17,917 nucleotides of DNA from JBDRGD01 sp043818095 (lineage in GTDB: Bacteria > Chloroflexota > Dehalococcoidia > Dehalococcoidales > RBG-16-60-22). Below, one piece after another: positions 6,709-13,732 of the stretch. The stretch lies in the NCBI GenBank assembly GCA_043818095.1, contig JBDRGD010000063.1, positions 1 to 17,917 on the forward strand, given 5' to 3'. The notes beneath the pieces were generated by a model. That model was not told where the DNA came from. It did no database searches and saw nothing but the letters and a program-made list of their open reading frames with translations. How positions within the stretch are numbered: the first letter of the stretch is position 1; every line of letters begins with the position of its first letter. The position numbers and the translations under genes are program-made.

Positions 6709-6726
6709 CCGCCGCGGGCGCGGCGG
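6709..6726. promoter_or_regulatory. GC palindrome between divergent promoters
   Basis: CCGCCGCG (6709-6716) and its exact reverse complement CGCGGCGG (6719-6726) are separated by two bases. The palindrome lies precisely between the two -35 boxes (ending at 6706 and beginning at 6733). It may be an operator or a structural barrier between the promoters; no matching factor is known to me. Confidence 0.45.
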
Positions 6727-6732
6727 AACTTC

Positions 6733-6761
6733 TTGACAAACCATACCTGCCATGCTAGACT
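6733..6761 (+). promoter_or_regulatory. Promoter of the Trp T-box / trpB transcript
   Basis: TTGACA (6733-6738) and TAGACT (6756-6761) are 17 bases apart. The arrangement is identical in both hexamers and spacing to the tRNA-Asp promoter at 17796-17824. The start is predicted near 6768. Confidence 0.78.
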
Positions 6762-6767
6762 ACGCAC

Positions 6768-7063
6768 AAATACGCAAAGGCCGGGAACAAGACTAGTACG
6801 TTTCACGCGGGGTTACAGAGAGTCAGGCAGGCTGAGAACTGACACCGGTGCGGAAGCGGAATGGACTTGGGAGCCGCCGGCTGAACACCGCCAAAGCAGG
6901 CGGCCAGTAAGCCGGGACGCGAGGGAAGCGTTATCCTCCCGTGACGCGGAGTCATGGCAGACTTCGTGCCGCAAGAGATAGTCGTACCGGTCAGCCGCTG
7001 CGACCAAGAAGGGTGGCACCGCGGGAAGCAAGCCTCCTGCCCCTTTAAGGTAGGAGGCTTTCA
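6768..7063 (+). promoter_or_regulatory. T-box leader, tryptophan-specific
   Basis: A T-box RNA binds a specific tRNA and senses whether it is charged; uncharged tRNA stabilises an antiterminator. The conserved T-box core AAGGGTGGCACCGCGG is at 7009-7024, and the GA-rich element of Stem I (ACAGAGAGT) is near the 5' end. The specifier region reads GAA-TGG-ACTTGGGAGC, giving TGG (Trp) at 6862-6864 in the usual specifier context. The terminator stem follows at 7030-7060. The target downstream is trpB2, which fits tryptophan. Confidence 0.9.
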
Positions 7064-7064
7064 T
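7030..7064 (+). terminator. T-box terminator of the trpB leader
   Basis: AAGCCTCCT (7030-7038) pairs with AGGAGGCTT (7052-7060), followed by a poor T run (TTTCAT). The 5' arm begins six bases after the T-box core, as expected for the mutually exclusive antiterminator/terminator switch. Confidence 0.75.
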
Positions 7065-7083
7065 AATTAAGGGGAGTAATTTC

Positions 7084-7143
7084 ATGAGGACCACCCGGAT
7101 ACCGGCCCGGCCAAGATACTGGCCTCATGGCGGGGCAAATTAA
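7084..7143 (+). CDS. Putative 19-residue leader peptide with one Trp codon
   Basis: Short ORF right after the T-box terminator: ATG at 7084, TAA at 7141-7143, preceded by AGGGGAG seven bases upstream, one of the better ribosome sites in the window. The peptide reads MRTTRIPARPRYWPHGGAN, with a single TGG codon followed by proline. It ends 54 bases before trpB. Trp T-boxes followed by a Trp-codon leader peptide have a precedent in the Bacillus subtilis rtpA (anti-TRAP) leader. Whether this peptide is translated or regulatory is inference; a chance ORF cannot be excluded. Confidence 0.5.
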   Translation: MRTTRIPARPRYWPHGGAN

Positions 7144-7197
7144 TTAACGACTGTCAGGACAATCGTGAACGGGAAAATAAATTAAAAAGGAGTAAAA

Positions 7198-8571
7198 GTG
7201 GACAGGACCAAGTTTCTTCTGACCGAAAAGGAAATGCCGACCCGCTGGTACAATGTCCAGCCGGACCTGCCGGAACCGCTGCCGCCCTACCTGCACCCGG
7301 GGACAAAGCAGCCGCTGGGCCCGGCCGACCTGGCGCCCCTCTTCCCCATGGAGCTCATCAAGCAGGAGGTCAGCCAGGAACGCTACATCGACATCCCGGA
7401 GGAAGTGCTGAACGTCCTCAAGCTGTGGAGGCCCACCGTCATGCACCGGGCGCACCGCCTGGAGAAGGCGCTGGACACCCCCGCGAAGATTTACTACAAG
7501 TACGAGGGGACCAGCCCGCCCGGCAGCCATAAGCCCAACACCGCCGTCGCCCAGGCATATTACAACAAGATGGAAGGCATCAAGCGCATCAGCACCGAGA
7601 CGGGCGCCGGGCAGTGGGGCAGCTCCCTCGCCTTCGCCTGCAACCTCTTCGACCTCGAATGCAAGGTCTACATGGTCAGGGTCAGCTACAACCAGAAGCC
7701 CTACCGCCGCATCATGATGGAGACCTGGGGCGCCACCTGCGTGCCCAGCCCCAGCCCCGACACCAAGACCGGACGTGACATGCTCGCCAAGGACCCGGAC
7801 TGCCCCGGCAGCCTCGGCCTGGCCATCAGCGAAGCGGCGGAGGACGCCTTCAGCCGGGAGGATACCCATTACTCCCTCGGCAGCGTGCTGAACCACGTGC
7901 TGATGCACCAGACGGTTATCGGCCAGGAAGCGATGAAGCAGATGGAGATGGCGGGGGACTACCCGGACATCATCGTCGGCTGCGTTGGCGGCGGCTCCAA
8001 CTTCGCCGGGATGTTCCTGCCCTTCATCAAGGACAAGCTGGCCGGCAAGAAGAAGAACCTGCGCATCATCAACGTAGAGCCGGAGAGCTGCCCCACGCTG
8101 ACCAAAGGCCTTTACGCCTACGATTTCGGCGATGTCGCCGGTATGGCGCCTATCGCCAAGATGTTTACGCTGGGACATTCCTTCATGCCGCCGCCCGTCC
8201 ACGCCGGAGGGCTGCGCTACCACGGCATGGCGCCCATCATCTGCCACCTCCACAAGCTAGGCTTCGTCGAGGCCAAGGCGGTGCCGCAGCTCGCCACTTT
8301 CGAGGCGGGTATCCAGTTCGCCCGCACCGAGGGCATCATCAGCGCGCCGGAGACCAACCACGCTATCCGGGTGACGATAGACGAGGCGCTGAAATGCAAG
8401 CAGGAAGGCAAGTCCAAGGTCATCCTGCTGGCCCACAGCGGTCACGGCCACTTCGACCTGGCGGCTTACGAGGCTTATCTCTCGGGCAAGCTTTCCGATT
8501 ACGCCTACCCGGAGGATATGGTCAAGGCGGCCCTGGCGGATCTGCCGGAAGTACCCGCCGAATTCAAATAA
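7198..8571 (+). CDS. trpB: Tryptophan synthase beta chain, TrpB2 type
   Basis: A PLP enzyme that joins indole and L-serine into tryptophan. The length (457 residues) and the N-terminal RWYNVQPDLPEPLPPYL are typical of the TrpB2 class, which is longer than canonical TrpB and often works without TrpA. PLP-binding Lys is at 112 in GSHKPNTA; TETGAGQWG at 133-141 carries the catalytic Glu; the phosphate-binding GGGSN is at 264-268. The start is GTG at 7198 with AAGGAG five bases upstream. No trpA or other trp gene is adjacent, so it is a single-gene transcript ended by the strong terminator at 8596. A Trp-specific T-box controls it. It might supply tryptophan by salvaging indole or in place of a missing canonical TrpB. 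Confidence 0.95.
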   Translation: MDRTKFLLTEKEMPTRWYNVQPDLPEPLPPYLHPGTKQPLGPADLAPLFPMELIKQEVSQERYIDIPEEVLNVLKLWRPTVMHRAHRLEKALDTPAKIYYKYEGTSPPGSHKPNTAVAQAYYNKMEGIKRISTETGAGQWGSSLAFACNLFDLECKVYMVRVSYNQKPYRRIMMETWGATCVPSPSPDTKTGRDMLAKDPDCPGSLGLAISEAAEDAFSREDTHYSLGSVLNHVLMHQTVIGQEAMKQMEMAGDYPDIIVGCVGGGSNFAGMFLPFIKDKLAGKKKNLRIINVEPESCPTLTKGLYAYDFGDVAGMAPIAKMFTLGHSFMPPPVHAGGLRYHGMAPIICHLHKLGFVEAKAVPQLATFEAGIQFARTEGIISAPETNHAIRVTIDEALKCKQEGKSKVILLAHSGHGHFDLAAYEAYLSGKLSDYAYPEDMVKAALADLPEVPAEFK

Positions 8572-8595
8572 CCCCCTGTTTCCACCGGAGAACGG

Positions 8596-8627
8596 CCCCC
8601 TCCCCCGCCGCGGGGAGGGGGTTTTTT
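8596..8627 (+). terminator. Strong rho-independent terminator after trpB
   Basis: CCCCCTCCCC (8596-8605) pairs perfectly with GGGGAGGGGG (8612-8621) around a six-base loop, followed by six T (8622-8627). It ends the trpB transcript 24 bases after the stop codon. Confidence 0.92.
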
Positions 8628-8628
8628 C

Positions 8629-8658
8629 TTGCCGGAAACGGGACACAAATGTTAGAAT
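8629..8658 (+). promoter_or_regulatory. Promoter of the HtrA-like gene
   Basis: TTGCCG (8629-8634) and TAGAAT (8653-8658) are 18 bases apart. The -10 box ends ten bases before the ATG at 8669, so the transcript would have an almost absent leader. Confidence 0.5.
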
Positions 8659-8668
8659 TAACGGTGAG

Positions 8669-9799
8669 ATGAATAAATCGGTCAGGCGTCTTTCCCTGCT
8701 CCTGGTGACTGCCGTTATCCTGACGGCCCTCTCCGGCTGCGTTTACTTTCCACCACCCGTCCCCACCAGCCAGCCTGCTCCGGCCCCGGCGCCACCGCCC
8801 GTGCCCGTCACCCCCATCAACCCCGACTGGACGCCCCCGCAACCGGAGACCGCCACCATCACCCTGCCCAGCATCGCGGACGTCGTCGCCAGGATAAAAC
8901 CATCCGTCGTCGCCATCACCACGGAGGTCGTCACCCTGGACTTCTTCAACCGCCCCTTTACCCAGCAGGGCGCCGGCTCCGGATGGATTATCGATTCGGA
9001 CGGCATCATCGTCACCAACAATCATGTCGTCGAAGGCGCCCGGACCATCACCGTCGCCCTCGATGACGGGCGCACCTTTAACGCCGACCCCAAAAATGTC
9101 TTTACCGATGCTCTCAACGACATTGCCATTTTGCAAATCGATGCGCAAAATCTGCCAGCGGTCAGCGTCTCCACTTCCAAGAGCCACCGCGTCGGCGACT
9201 GGGTGGTGGTCATCGGCAACTCCCTGGGACTGGGCATCAGCGCCAAGGAAGGTATCATCAGCCGCGTGAGCGTTGACATCCCGGTAACGCAGGCGCAGAC
9301 ACTCTACGACCTTATCGAGACCAGCGCCGCCGTCAATCCCGGCAACAGCGGCGGCCCTCTGGTGGACCTTGCGGGGGAGGTCATCGGCATGACCAGCGCG
9401 AAAATCGCCACCTCCGGCGTGGAAGGCATGGGCTATGCCATCAGCACCGAGACCGCCCTGCCCATCATTGAAGCGCTGGTGAAGAACGGCTACGTGGTGC
9501 GCCCGTGGCTCGGTATCTCCCTGTACACCGTGGACCAGTTCACCGCGGCGCGCTATAACCTGGCGATGAACCAGGGGGCGCTGGTGACCCAGGTGGCACA
9601 GGGCAGCCCGGCAGACAGGGCCGGAATCAAACCGGGGGACGTCATCGTCAGCTTTAACGGCAAAGAGATGACCACCGCGGAGAGCCTAATCCGGGCGATT
9701 CACACAACGACGATCGGACAACCCGTCCCGCTGACCTTCTACCGCGGCACGGAATCGATGTCCGCCGAGATAATCTCGGCGGAAAGCCCCCCACCCTAG
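8669..9799 (+). CDS. HtrA/DegP-family serine protease, lipoprotein
   Basis: An S1C-family protease of the cell envelope that degrades or holds misfolded proteins. The 376-residue protein starts with a lipoprotein signal peptide (charged NKSVRR, hydrophobic core, lipobox LSGC with Cys 24), so it is probably lipid-anchored on the outside. A proline-rich linker (about 27-58) follows, then the trypsin-like domain with catalytic triad His119 (TNNHVVEGA), Asp151 (LNDIAIL) and Ser227 (NPGNSGGPLV). A C-terminal PDZ domain covers about 276-365 (GALVTQVAQGSPADRAGIKPGD). One PDZ domain makes it DegS/HtrA-like. The ATG at 8669 lies close behind a promoter and has only GGTGAG directly before it. Its TAG interlocks with the ileS stop. 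Confidence 0.93.
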   Translation: MNKSVRRLSLLLVTAVILTALSGCVYFPPPVPTSQPAPAPAPPPVPVTPINPDWTPPQPETATITLPSIADVVARIKPSVVAITTEVVTLDFFNRPFTQQGAGSGWIIDSDGIIVTNNHVVEGARTITVALDDGRTFNADPKNVFTDALNDIAILQIDAQNLPAVSVSTSKSHRVGDWVVVIGNSLGLGISAKEGIISRVSVDIPVTQAQTLYDLIETSAAVNPGNSGGPLVDLAGEVIGMTSAKIATSGVEGMGYAISTETALPIIEALVKNGYVVRPWLGISLYTVDQFTAARYNLAMNQGALVTQVAQGSPADRAGIKPGDVIVSFNGKEMTTAESLIRAIHTTTIGQPVPLTFYRGTESMSAEIISAESPPP

Positions 9800-12700
9800 C
9801 CCAGCTTGCGCACCGCCAGCTTCAGGTCATGACCGCCCAGGCGGAGTTCCTCCACGCGGTCATTCTCCGCCGGTATCCCCGCGCTGATTTCCCGGGATAA
9901 AGTTTCCTGGCGGATGTAATCGGCAAAGTCCTTCATCACCCGGCCGACGTATTCGTCCCCCTCATAGCCCGTGGCGATATGGTCGGCAATCTCGAACCCG
10001 GCGGCACGGCGCATATTCTGGAGGCGATGGACGATTTCCCGCGCCATCCCCTCCGCCGCCAGCTCCGGCGTGACCTCAGTATCCAGCGCCACGGTCAGGT
10101 CTCCCTCCGTCACCGAAGGCAAGTCCGCAGGAAGGTCCGCCACTATCTCCAGTTTCTTGACGTTTACCTCTTCCATCACCTGGGCGCTGAGGTTTTCCAG
10201 GCCACGCTGCTGCTTGCCCGTGCCCGCTTTCACCAGGAGCCGGGGCAGGGGCTGCCGGACCTTCACGCCCGCCTGGCTGCGCGCCGCCCGGCCCATGCTG
10301 GAAATTTTCATCGCCAGGCGCGTGTCCTCGGAAAGCGCGCGGTCAATCAGGCCCTCGTCCGCCACCGGGAAGTCCGCCAGGTGCACGCTCTCCGGCGCAT
10401 CCGGGGCAACACCGGCCACCAGGTTGCGGTAGATCGCCTCCGCCAGGAACGGCGTGAAGGGCGCCATCAGCTTCGCCAGCGTGACCAGGCAGTGGGACAG
10501 GGTGCGGTACGCCGAGTCCTTATCGGTATCGTTTTCGCTCTTCCAGAAGCGACGCCGACTCCGCCTTACGTACCAGTTGGAAAGGTAGTCCACGAAGTTC
10601 TCCAGCTTCCTGCCGGCCTCGGTGGGCCCGTAATCGTTCAGGGAAGCGTCCACTTCCTGGATGAGCTGGTTCAGTTCGGAGAGTATCCAGCGGTCCAGTT
10701 CCGCGGCCGGGGCCGCCGGCGGTTTCCCGTCCGGCACGACCTTGTCGATATTCGCGTAGGTCACGAAGAAGGAATAGACGTTCCACAGGGTGCCGAGAAA
10801 ACGCCGGGAGACCTCCGCCACGATTTTCTCATCGAAGCGGCGCACGTTCCCCGGCGGCGTGGCCGTAAAGAGGTACCAGCGTAGAGCGTCCGCCCCGTGC
10901 TTGTCAATCACCGCGGAGGGCGCCACCACGTTCCCCCGCGCCTTGCTCATTTTCTCTCCCTTGGCATCGAGGATGTGGCCCAGGCAGATGACGTTGCGGT
11001 AACTGGGCCGGTCGAAAAGGAGGGTGGAAATGGCGTGCAGGCTGTAAAACCAGCCGCGGGTCTGGTCCACCGCCTCGCAGATAAAGTCGGCGGGGAAGCG
11101 CCCGTCCTCCATCAGGGTCTCATTTTCCACCGGATAGTGGCTCTGGGCGAAGGGCATGGCGCCGGAATCGAACCAGCAGTCGATAACCTCGACGGCACGC
11201 TTCATCTTTCCCCCGCACTTCGCACAGGGGTAGGACACCTCGTCCACGAAGGGGCGGTGTAAATCCAGTTCTCCCGCCAGCAGTCTGGTCTCAGCTTCGT
11301 TCTCCGGGGCGGCCTTGCCGCGCACCCTGTCCGCCAGCTCCGCTACCCCGCCGAGGCAGTCGCAGTTCCCGCAGGACTCGCAGCGCCAGACCGGCAGCGG
11401 GGTTCCCCAGTAGCGCTCCCGGGAGAAAGCCCAGTCCACGTTGTTCGCCAGCCAGTCCCCGAAGCGCCCGTACTTGATGTGCTCCGGGTACCAGTTAATC
11501 TCGTCATTGCCGGAAATCAGCCTTTCCTTGACCGCCGTGGTGCGGATATACCACGTCTGCTTGACGTAGTAAAGCAACGGCGTATCGCAGCGCCAGCAGA
11601 AAGGATAGGTGTGCTTGATGGTCTCGTGGCGGTAAAGCAGCCCCCGCGCTTTCAGGTCCGCGAGGACGTCCTTGTCCGCGTCCTTGACGAACTTCCCGGC
11701 GAAGGCGTAGCTGCCGGTGATTTTCCCCTGCAAATCAACGGGCTGGACGAAGTCGATGCCCTGCTGCATCCCGGCGTCGAAGTCCACCTCGCCGAAAGCC
11801 GGGGCGATGTGGACGATGCCGGTGCCGTCATCCAGGGAGACAAAATCGGTCGCCACCACCCGGTAGGTCAGGTCCGGGTCCGGGGGCTGGGGCTCCATCT
11901 CGGAGCTGCCCAGCTGCTTGAAGCGGAGTCGCTCCGCGCCGAACTTGTGGGGATTATACAGCGGCTCGTAGCGGGCGCCGACAACGTCGCTGCCCGGGAC
12001 CTTCGCCACCACCGGAAAGCCCGCCAGCCCCGCCGCCAGCAGCCGCGCGGACGCCAGCAGGAGATACCCGTCCTCCACCGCCACCACGGAGTATTCGGCG
12101 CTGTCCGCCACCGCCAGAGCGGTGTTCCCCGGCAGCGTCCACGGCGTCGTAGTCCAGGCCAGGAAATAGAGCGGCTTTTCCGCGGCCAGGCGCGCCAGTT
12201 CTTTTACCCCGTCACCGGTCAGCGACGCCGGCACCGCCTTAAACCTTATGTAAATCGAAGGGTCTTCCGTGTCCTCTTTATAGCCTAAAGCTACCTCGTG
12301 GGAACTGAGGGAGGTGCCGCAGCGCGGGCAGTGCGCCGCGGTCTTGTAGCCCTGGTAAATCAGCCCCTTGTCCCACATCTGCTTTATTGCCCACCAGACG
12401 CTCTCGATGTAGCTGTTCTGCATGGTGATATAGGGGTGCTCCAGGTCAATCCAGAAAGCGATGCGCTCGGTAAGGGCGTTCCACTCCTTCAGGTAGCGGA
12501 AGACGCTGTCCCGGCATTTGGCGTTAAAGCGGGCGATGCCGTAGTTCTCGATGTCGGCCTTATTGCTGAAGCCAAGCTCTTTTTCCACCTCCAGCTCCAC
12601 GGGCAGGCCGTGGGTGTCCCAGCCGGCGTTGCGGGGCGCGTAATAGCCTTTCATCGTCTTGTAGCGCGGAATAATGTCCTTGAAAACGCGCGCCAGCACG

Positions 12701-12873
12701 TGGTGGATGCCGGGGTTGCCGTTGGCCGTCGGCGGCCCCTCGTAAAGGGTAAAGCGCGGGCCGCCCTCCCGCAGACGGACGCTTTTATTGTAAATATCCT
12801 GCTCTTTCCACCATTGCAGGACTTCTTCCTCGAGCTGCGGGAAGCTGACGCGGCTGCCTACCGGTTGAAACAT
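9796..12873 (-). CDS. ileS: Isoleucyl-tRNA synthetase, type 2 (IleRS2)
   Basis: Class I synthetase that charges tRNA-Ile and edits mischarged valine. With 1025 residues and a eukaryote-like pattern (EGPPTANGNPG, CPRCGTSLSSHEVALGYKE) it is the IleRS2 class, generally mupirocin-tolerant. The HIGH-equivalent motif reads GIHH at 55-58 instead of HxGH. KMSKA is intact (KMSK at 641-644). The first zinc-ligand pair is Cys182/Cys185; further CxxC pairs occur before the VIDCWFDSGAMPFAQ stretch. The editing domain carries the Thr-rich TTTPWTLPGN at 241-250 and HIAPAFGEVDFD. The C-terminal anticodon-binding and extension regions are complete. ATG at 12873 has AGAGGGGG about eight bases upstream. An Ile T-box precedes it and it is apparently monocistronic. 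Confidence 0.97.
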   Translation of the reverse strand: MFQPVGSRVSFPQLEEEVLQWWKEQDIYNKSVRLREGGPRFTLYEGPPTANGNPGIHHVLARVFKDIIPRYKTMKGYYAPRNAGWDTHGLPVELEVEKELGFSNKADIENYGIARFNAKCRDSVFRYLKEWNALTERIAFWIDLEHPYITMQNSYIESVWWAIKQMWDKGLIYQGYKTAAHCPRCGTSLSSHEVALGYKEDTEDPSIYIRFKAVPASLTGDGVKELARLAAEKPLYFLAWTTTPWTLPGNTALAVADSAEYSVVAVEDGYLLLASARLLAAGLAGFPVVAKVPGSDVVGARYEPLYNPHKFGAERLRFKQLGSSEMEPQPPDPDLTYRVVATDFVSLDDGTGIVHIAPAFGEVDFDAGMQQGIDFVQPVDLQGKITGSYAFAGKFVKDADKDVLADLKARGLLYRHETIKHTYPFCWRCDTPLLYYVKQTWYIRTTAVKERLISGNDEINWYPEHIKYGRFGDWLANNVDWAFSRERYWGTPLPVWRCESCGNCDCLGGVAELADRVRGKAAPENEAETRLLAGELDLHRPFVDEVSYPCAKCGGKMKRAVEVIDCWFDSGAMPFAQSHYPVENETLMEDGRFPADFICEAVDQTRGWFYSLHAISTLLFDRPSYRNVICLGHILDAKGEKMSKARGNVVAPSAVIDKHGADALRWYLFTATPPGNVRRFDEKIVAEVSRRFLGTLWNVYSFFVTYANIDKVVPDGKPPAAPAAELDRWILSELNQLIQEVDASLNDYGPTEAGRKLENFVDYLSNWYVRRSRRRFWKSENDTDKDSAYRTLSHCLVTLAKLMAPFTPFLAEAIYRNLVAGVAPDAPESVHLADFPVADEGLIDRALSEDTRLAMKISSMGRAARSQAGVKVRQPLPRLLVKAGTGKQQRGLENLSAQVMEEVNVKKLEIVADLPADLPSVTEGDLTVALDTEVTPELAAEGMAREIVHRLQNMRRAAGFEIADHIATGYEGDEYVGRVMKDFADYIRQETLSREISAGIPAENDRVEELRLGGHDLKLAVRKLG

Positions 12874-12890
12874 CTTGCCGACCCCCTCTT

Positions 12891-12923
12891 AAAATAAAAG
12901 CCCCGTCACTAGGGACGGGACTT
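12891..12923 (-). terminator. T-box terminator of the ileS leader
   Basis: On the minus strand AAGTCCCGTC (12914-12923) pairs with GACGGGGCTT (12898-12907), ten base pairs with one G-U, followed by the T-rich TTATTTT. It ends 18 bases before the ileS start, in the position of a T-box-controlled attenuator. Confidence 0.88.
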
Positions 12924-13164
12924 GTCATGCCCGCGGTACCACCCTATTTTCCCTGCTCTTGCAGGAACGCTCGCCGGGGCACAAGGTTTGTGCCCCCGTC
13001 AGGATAACGGCTGACGAAACCGGCCAGGCCTACCGGGTATCTCTATTACCGTTCGGTTGGCGGCTCGGGAGTGATTTTCCGGAGACGGATACGTCTGCTC
13101 GCACCGTTTCAGACTCGCTGGGTACCCGCGGTCTCCCTACTCTTCTCCGTCGGAGCCTTTACTT
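12891..13164 (-). promoter_or_regulatory. T-box leader, isoleucine-specific
   Basis: The T-box core ATAGGGTGGTACCGCGGGC lies at about 12929-12947 on the minus strand, just before the terminator. The specifier context is GAAA-ATC-ACTCCCGAGCC; the ATC (Ile) codon is at 13073-13075, matching the context of the TGG specifier in the trpB leader. The leader fills nearly the entire gap of over 300 bases between jag and ileS; no gene is seen there. It should let ileS be expressed when uncharged tRNA-Ile accumulates. Confidence 0.92.
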
Positions 13165-13170
13165 CCCAAA

Positions 13171-13199
13171 AGGGTAACACATACGGGTAACTTTCGCAA
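13171..13199 (-). promoter_or_regulatory. Promoter of the ileS T-box transcript
   Basis: On the minus strand TTGCGA (13194-13199) and TACCCT (13171-13176) are 17 bases apart. The -35 box starts directly after the stop codon of the upstream KH-R3H gene. The -10 box is a moderate match, so the call rests partly on its position before the T-box. Confidence 0.5.
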
Positions 13200-13703
13200 T
13201 CAGGCTGAATTCGGCCGCGGCAGCACCACTACCTTGCGCAGGTCGCCCATGCCGGTGCTCTGGGTGGTCACCTCGGGGTGGTCCAGCAGCGCCAGGTGAA
13301 TCACCCGGCGGTCAAAGGGGGTCATGGGCTCCAGGGTAAAGGGCGCCCTCCGGGACATGACCTGCTCCGCCACCCGCCAGGCGAGGTTGCGCAGGTTATC
13401 GCAGCGCCGCCGCCGGTAGCCCTCGATATCGATAATGATAGGCAACTCGGAGCTGATTCGCTGCGACACCATAATCCTGACGAGGTACTGTAGGGAGAGC
13501 AGTGTCTGTCCCCGCCGCCCGATGAGAATGCCTAGGTCTTCCCCCTCGATGTTGAGGGCAATGGTATCTTCTTCATCCTCGTCCTGGTGAAAATAGCCGC
13601 TGGTAAAGCCTACCGCACCGGGCAACTCCAGCATTTCCAGCAGTTTCTCCAGCACCTGTTTCGCGGATTCCGCAATCTGTTCTTTTTCCTCAGTATTCTC
13701 CAT
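13200..13703 (-). CDS. jag: KH-R3H RNA-binding protein (Jag/KhpB type)
   Basis: RNA-binding protein of the KhpB (Jag, EloR) family, which in Firmicutes partners KhpA and influences cell elongation. From ATG at 13703 it has 167 residues. Residues 1-25 are an acidic helix. The KH domain includes the GxxG loop G62-R-R-G65 in LGILIGRRGQTLLSLQYLV. The R3H domain has Arg132-x3-His136 in FDRRVIHLALLDHP, ending in RKVVVLP. The N-terminal Jag_N domain of longer homologues is absent. An in-frame TTG at 13712 is an alternative start; neither has a clear Shine-Dalgarno site. It follows yidC by about 30 bases, the standard yidC-jag order. Confidence 0.92.
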   Translation of the reverse strand: MENTEEKEQIAESAKQVLEKLLEMLELPGAVGFTSGYFHQDEDEEDTIALNIEGEDLGILIGRRGQTLLSLQYLVRIMVSQRISSELPIIIDIEGYRRRRCDNLRNLAWRVAEQVMSRRAPFTLEPMTPFDRRVIHLALLDHPEVTTQSTGMGDLRKVVVLPRPNSA

Positions 13704-13732
13704 AATGACCAATCCAGCTTGCTGACTAAGTA

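Noticed and set aside
7144..8253. Minus-strand 369-codon ORF opposite trpB
   Set aside because: It is a shadow of the GC-rich trpB frame; the translation is low-complexity (Gly/Ala/Val/His/Asp) and covers the trpB leader.
11479..12288. Plus-strand 269-codon ORF opposite ileS
   Set aside because: Antisense to conserved ileS motifs, with Arg/Gly/Val-rich composition typical of an out-of-frame GC-rich gene.
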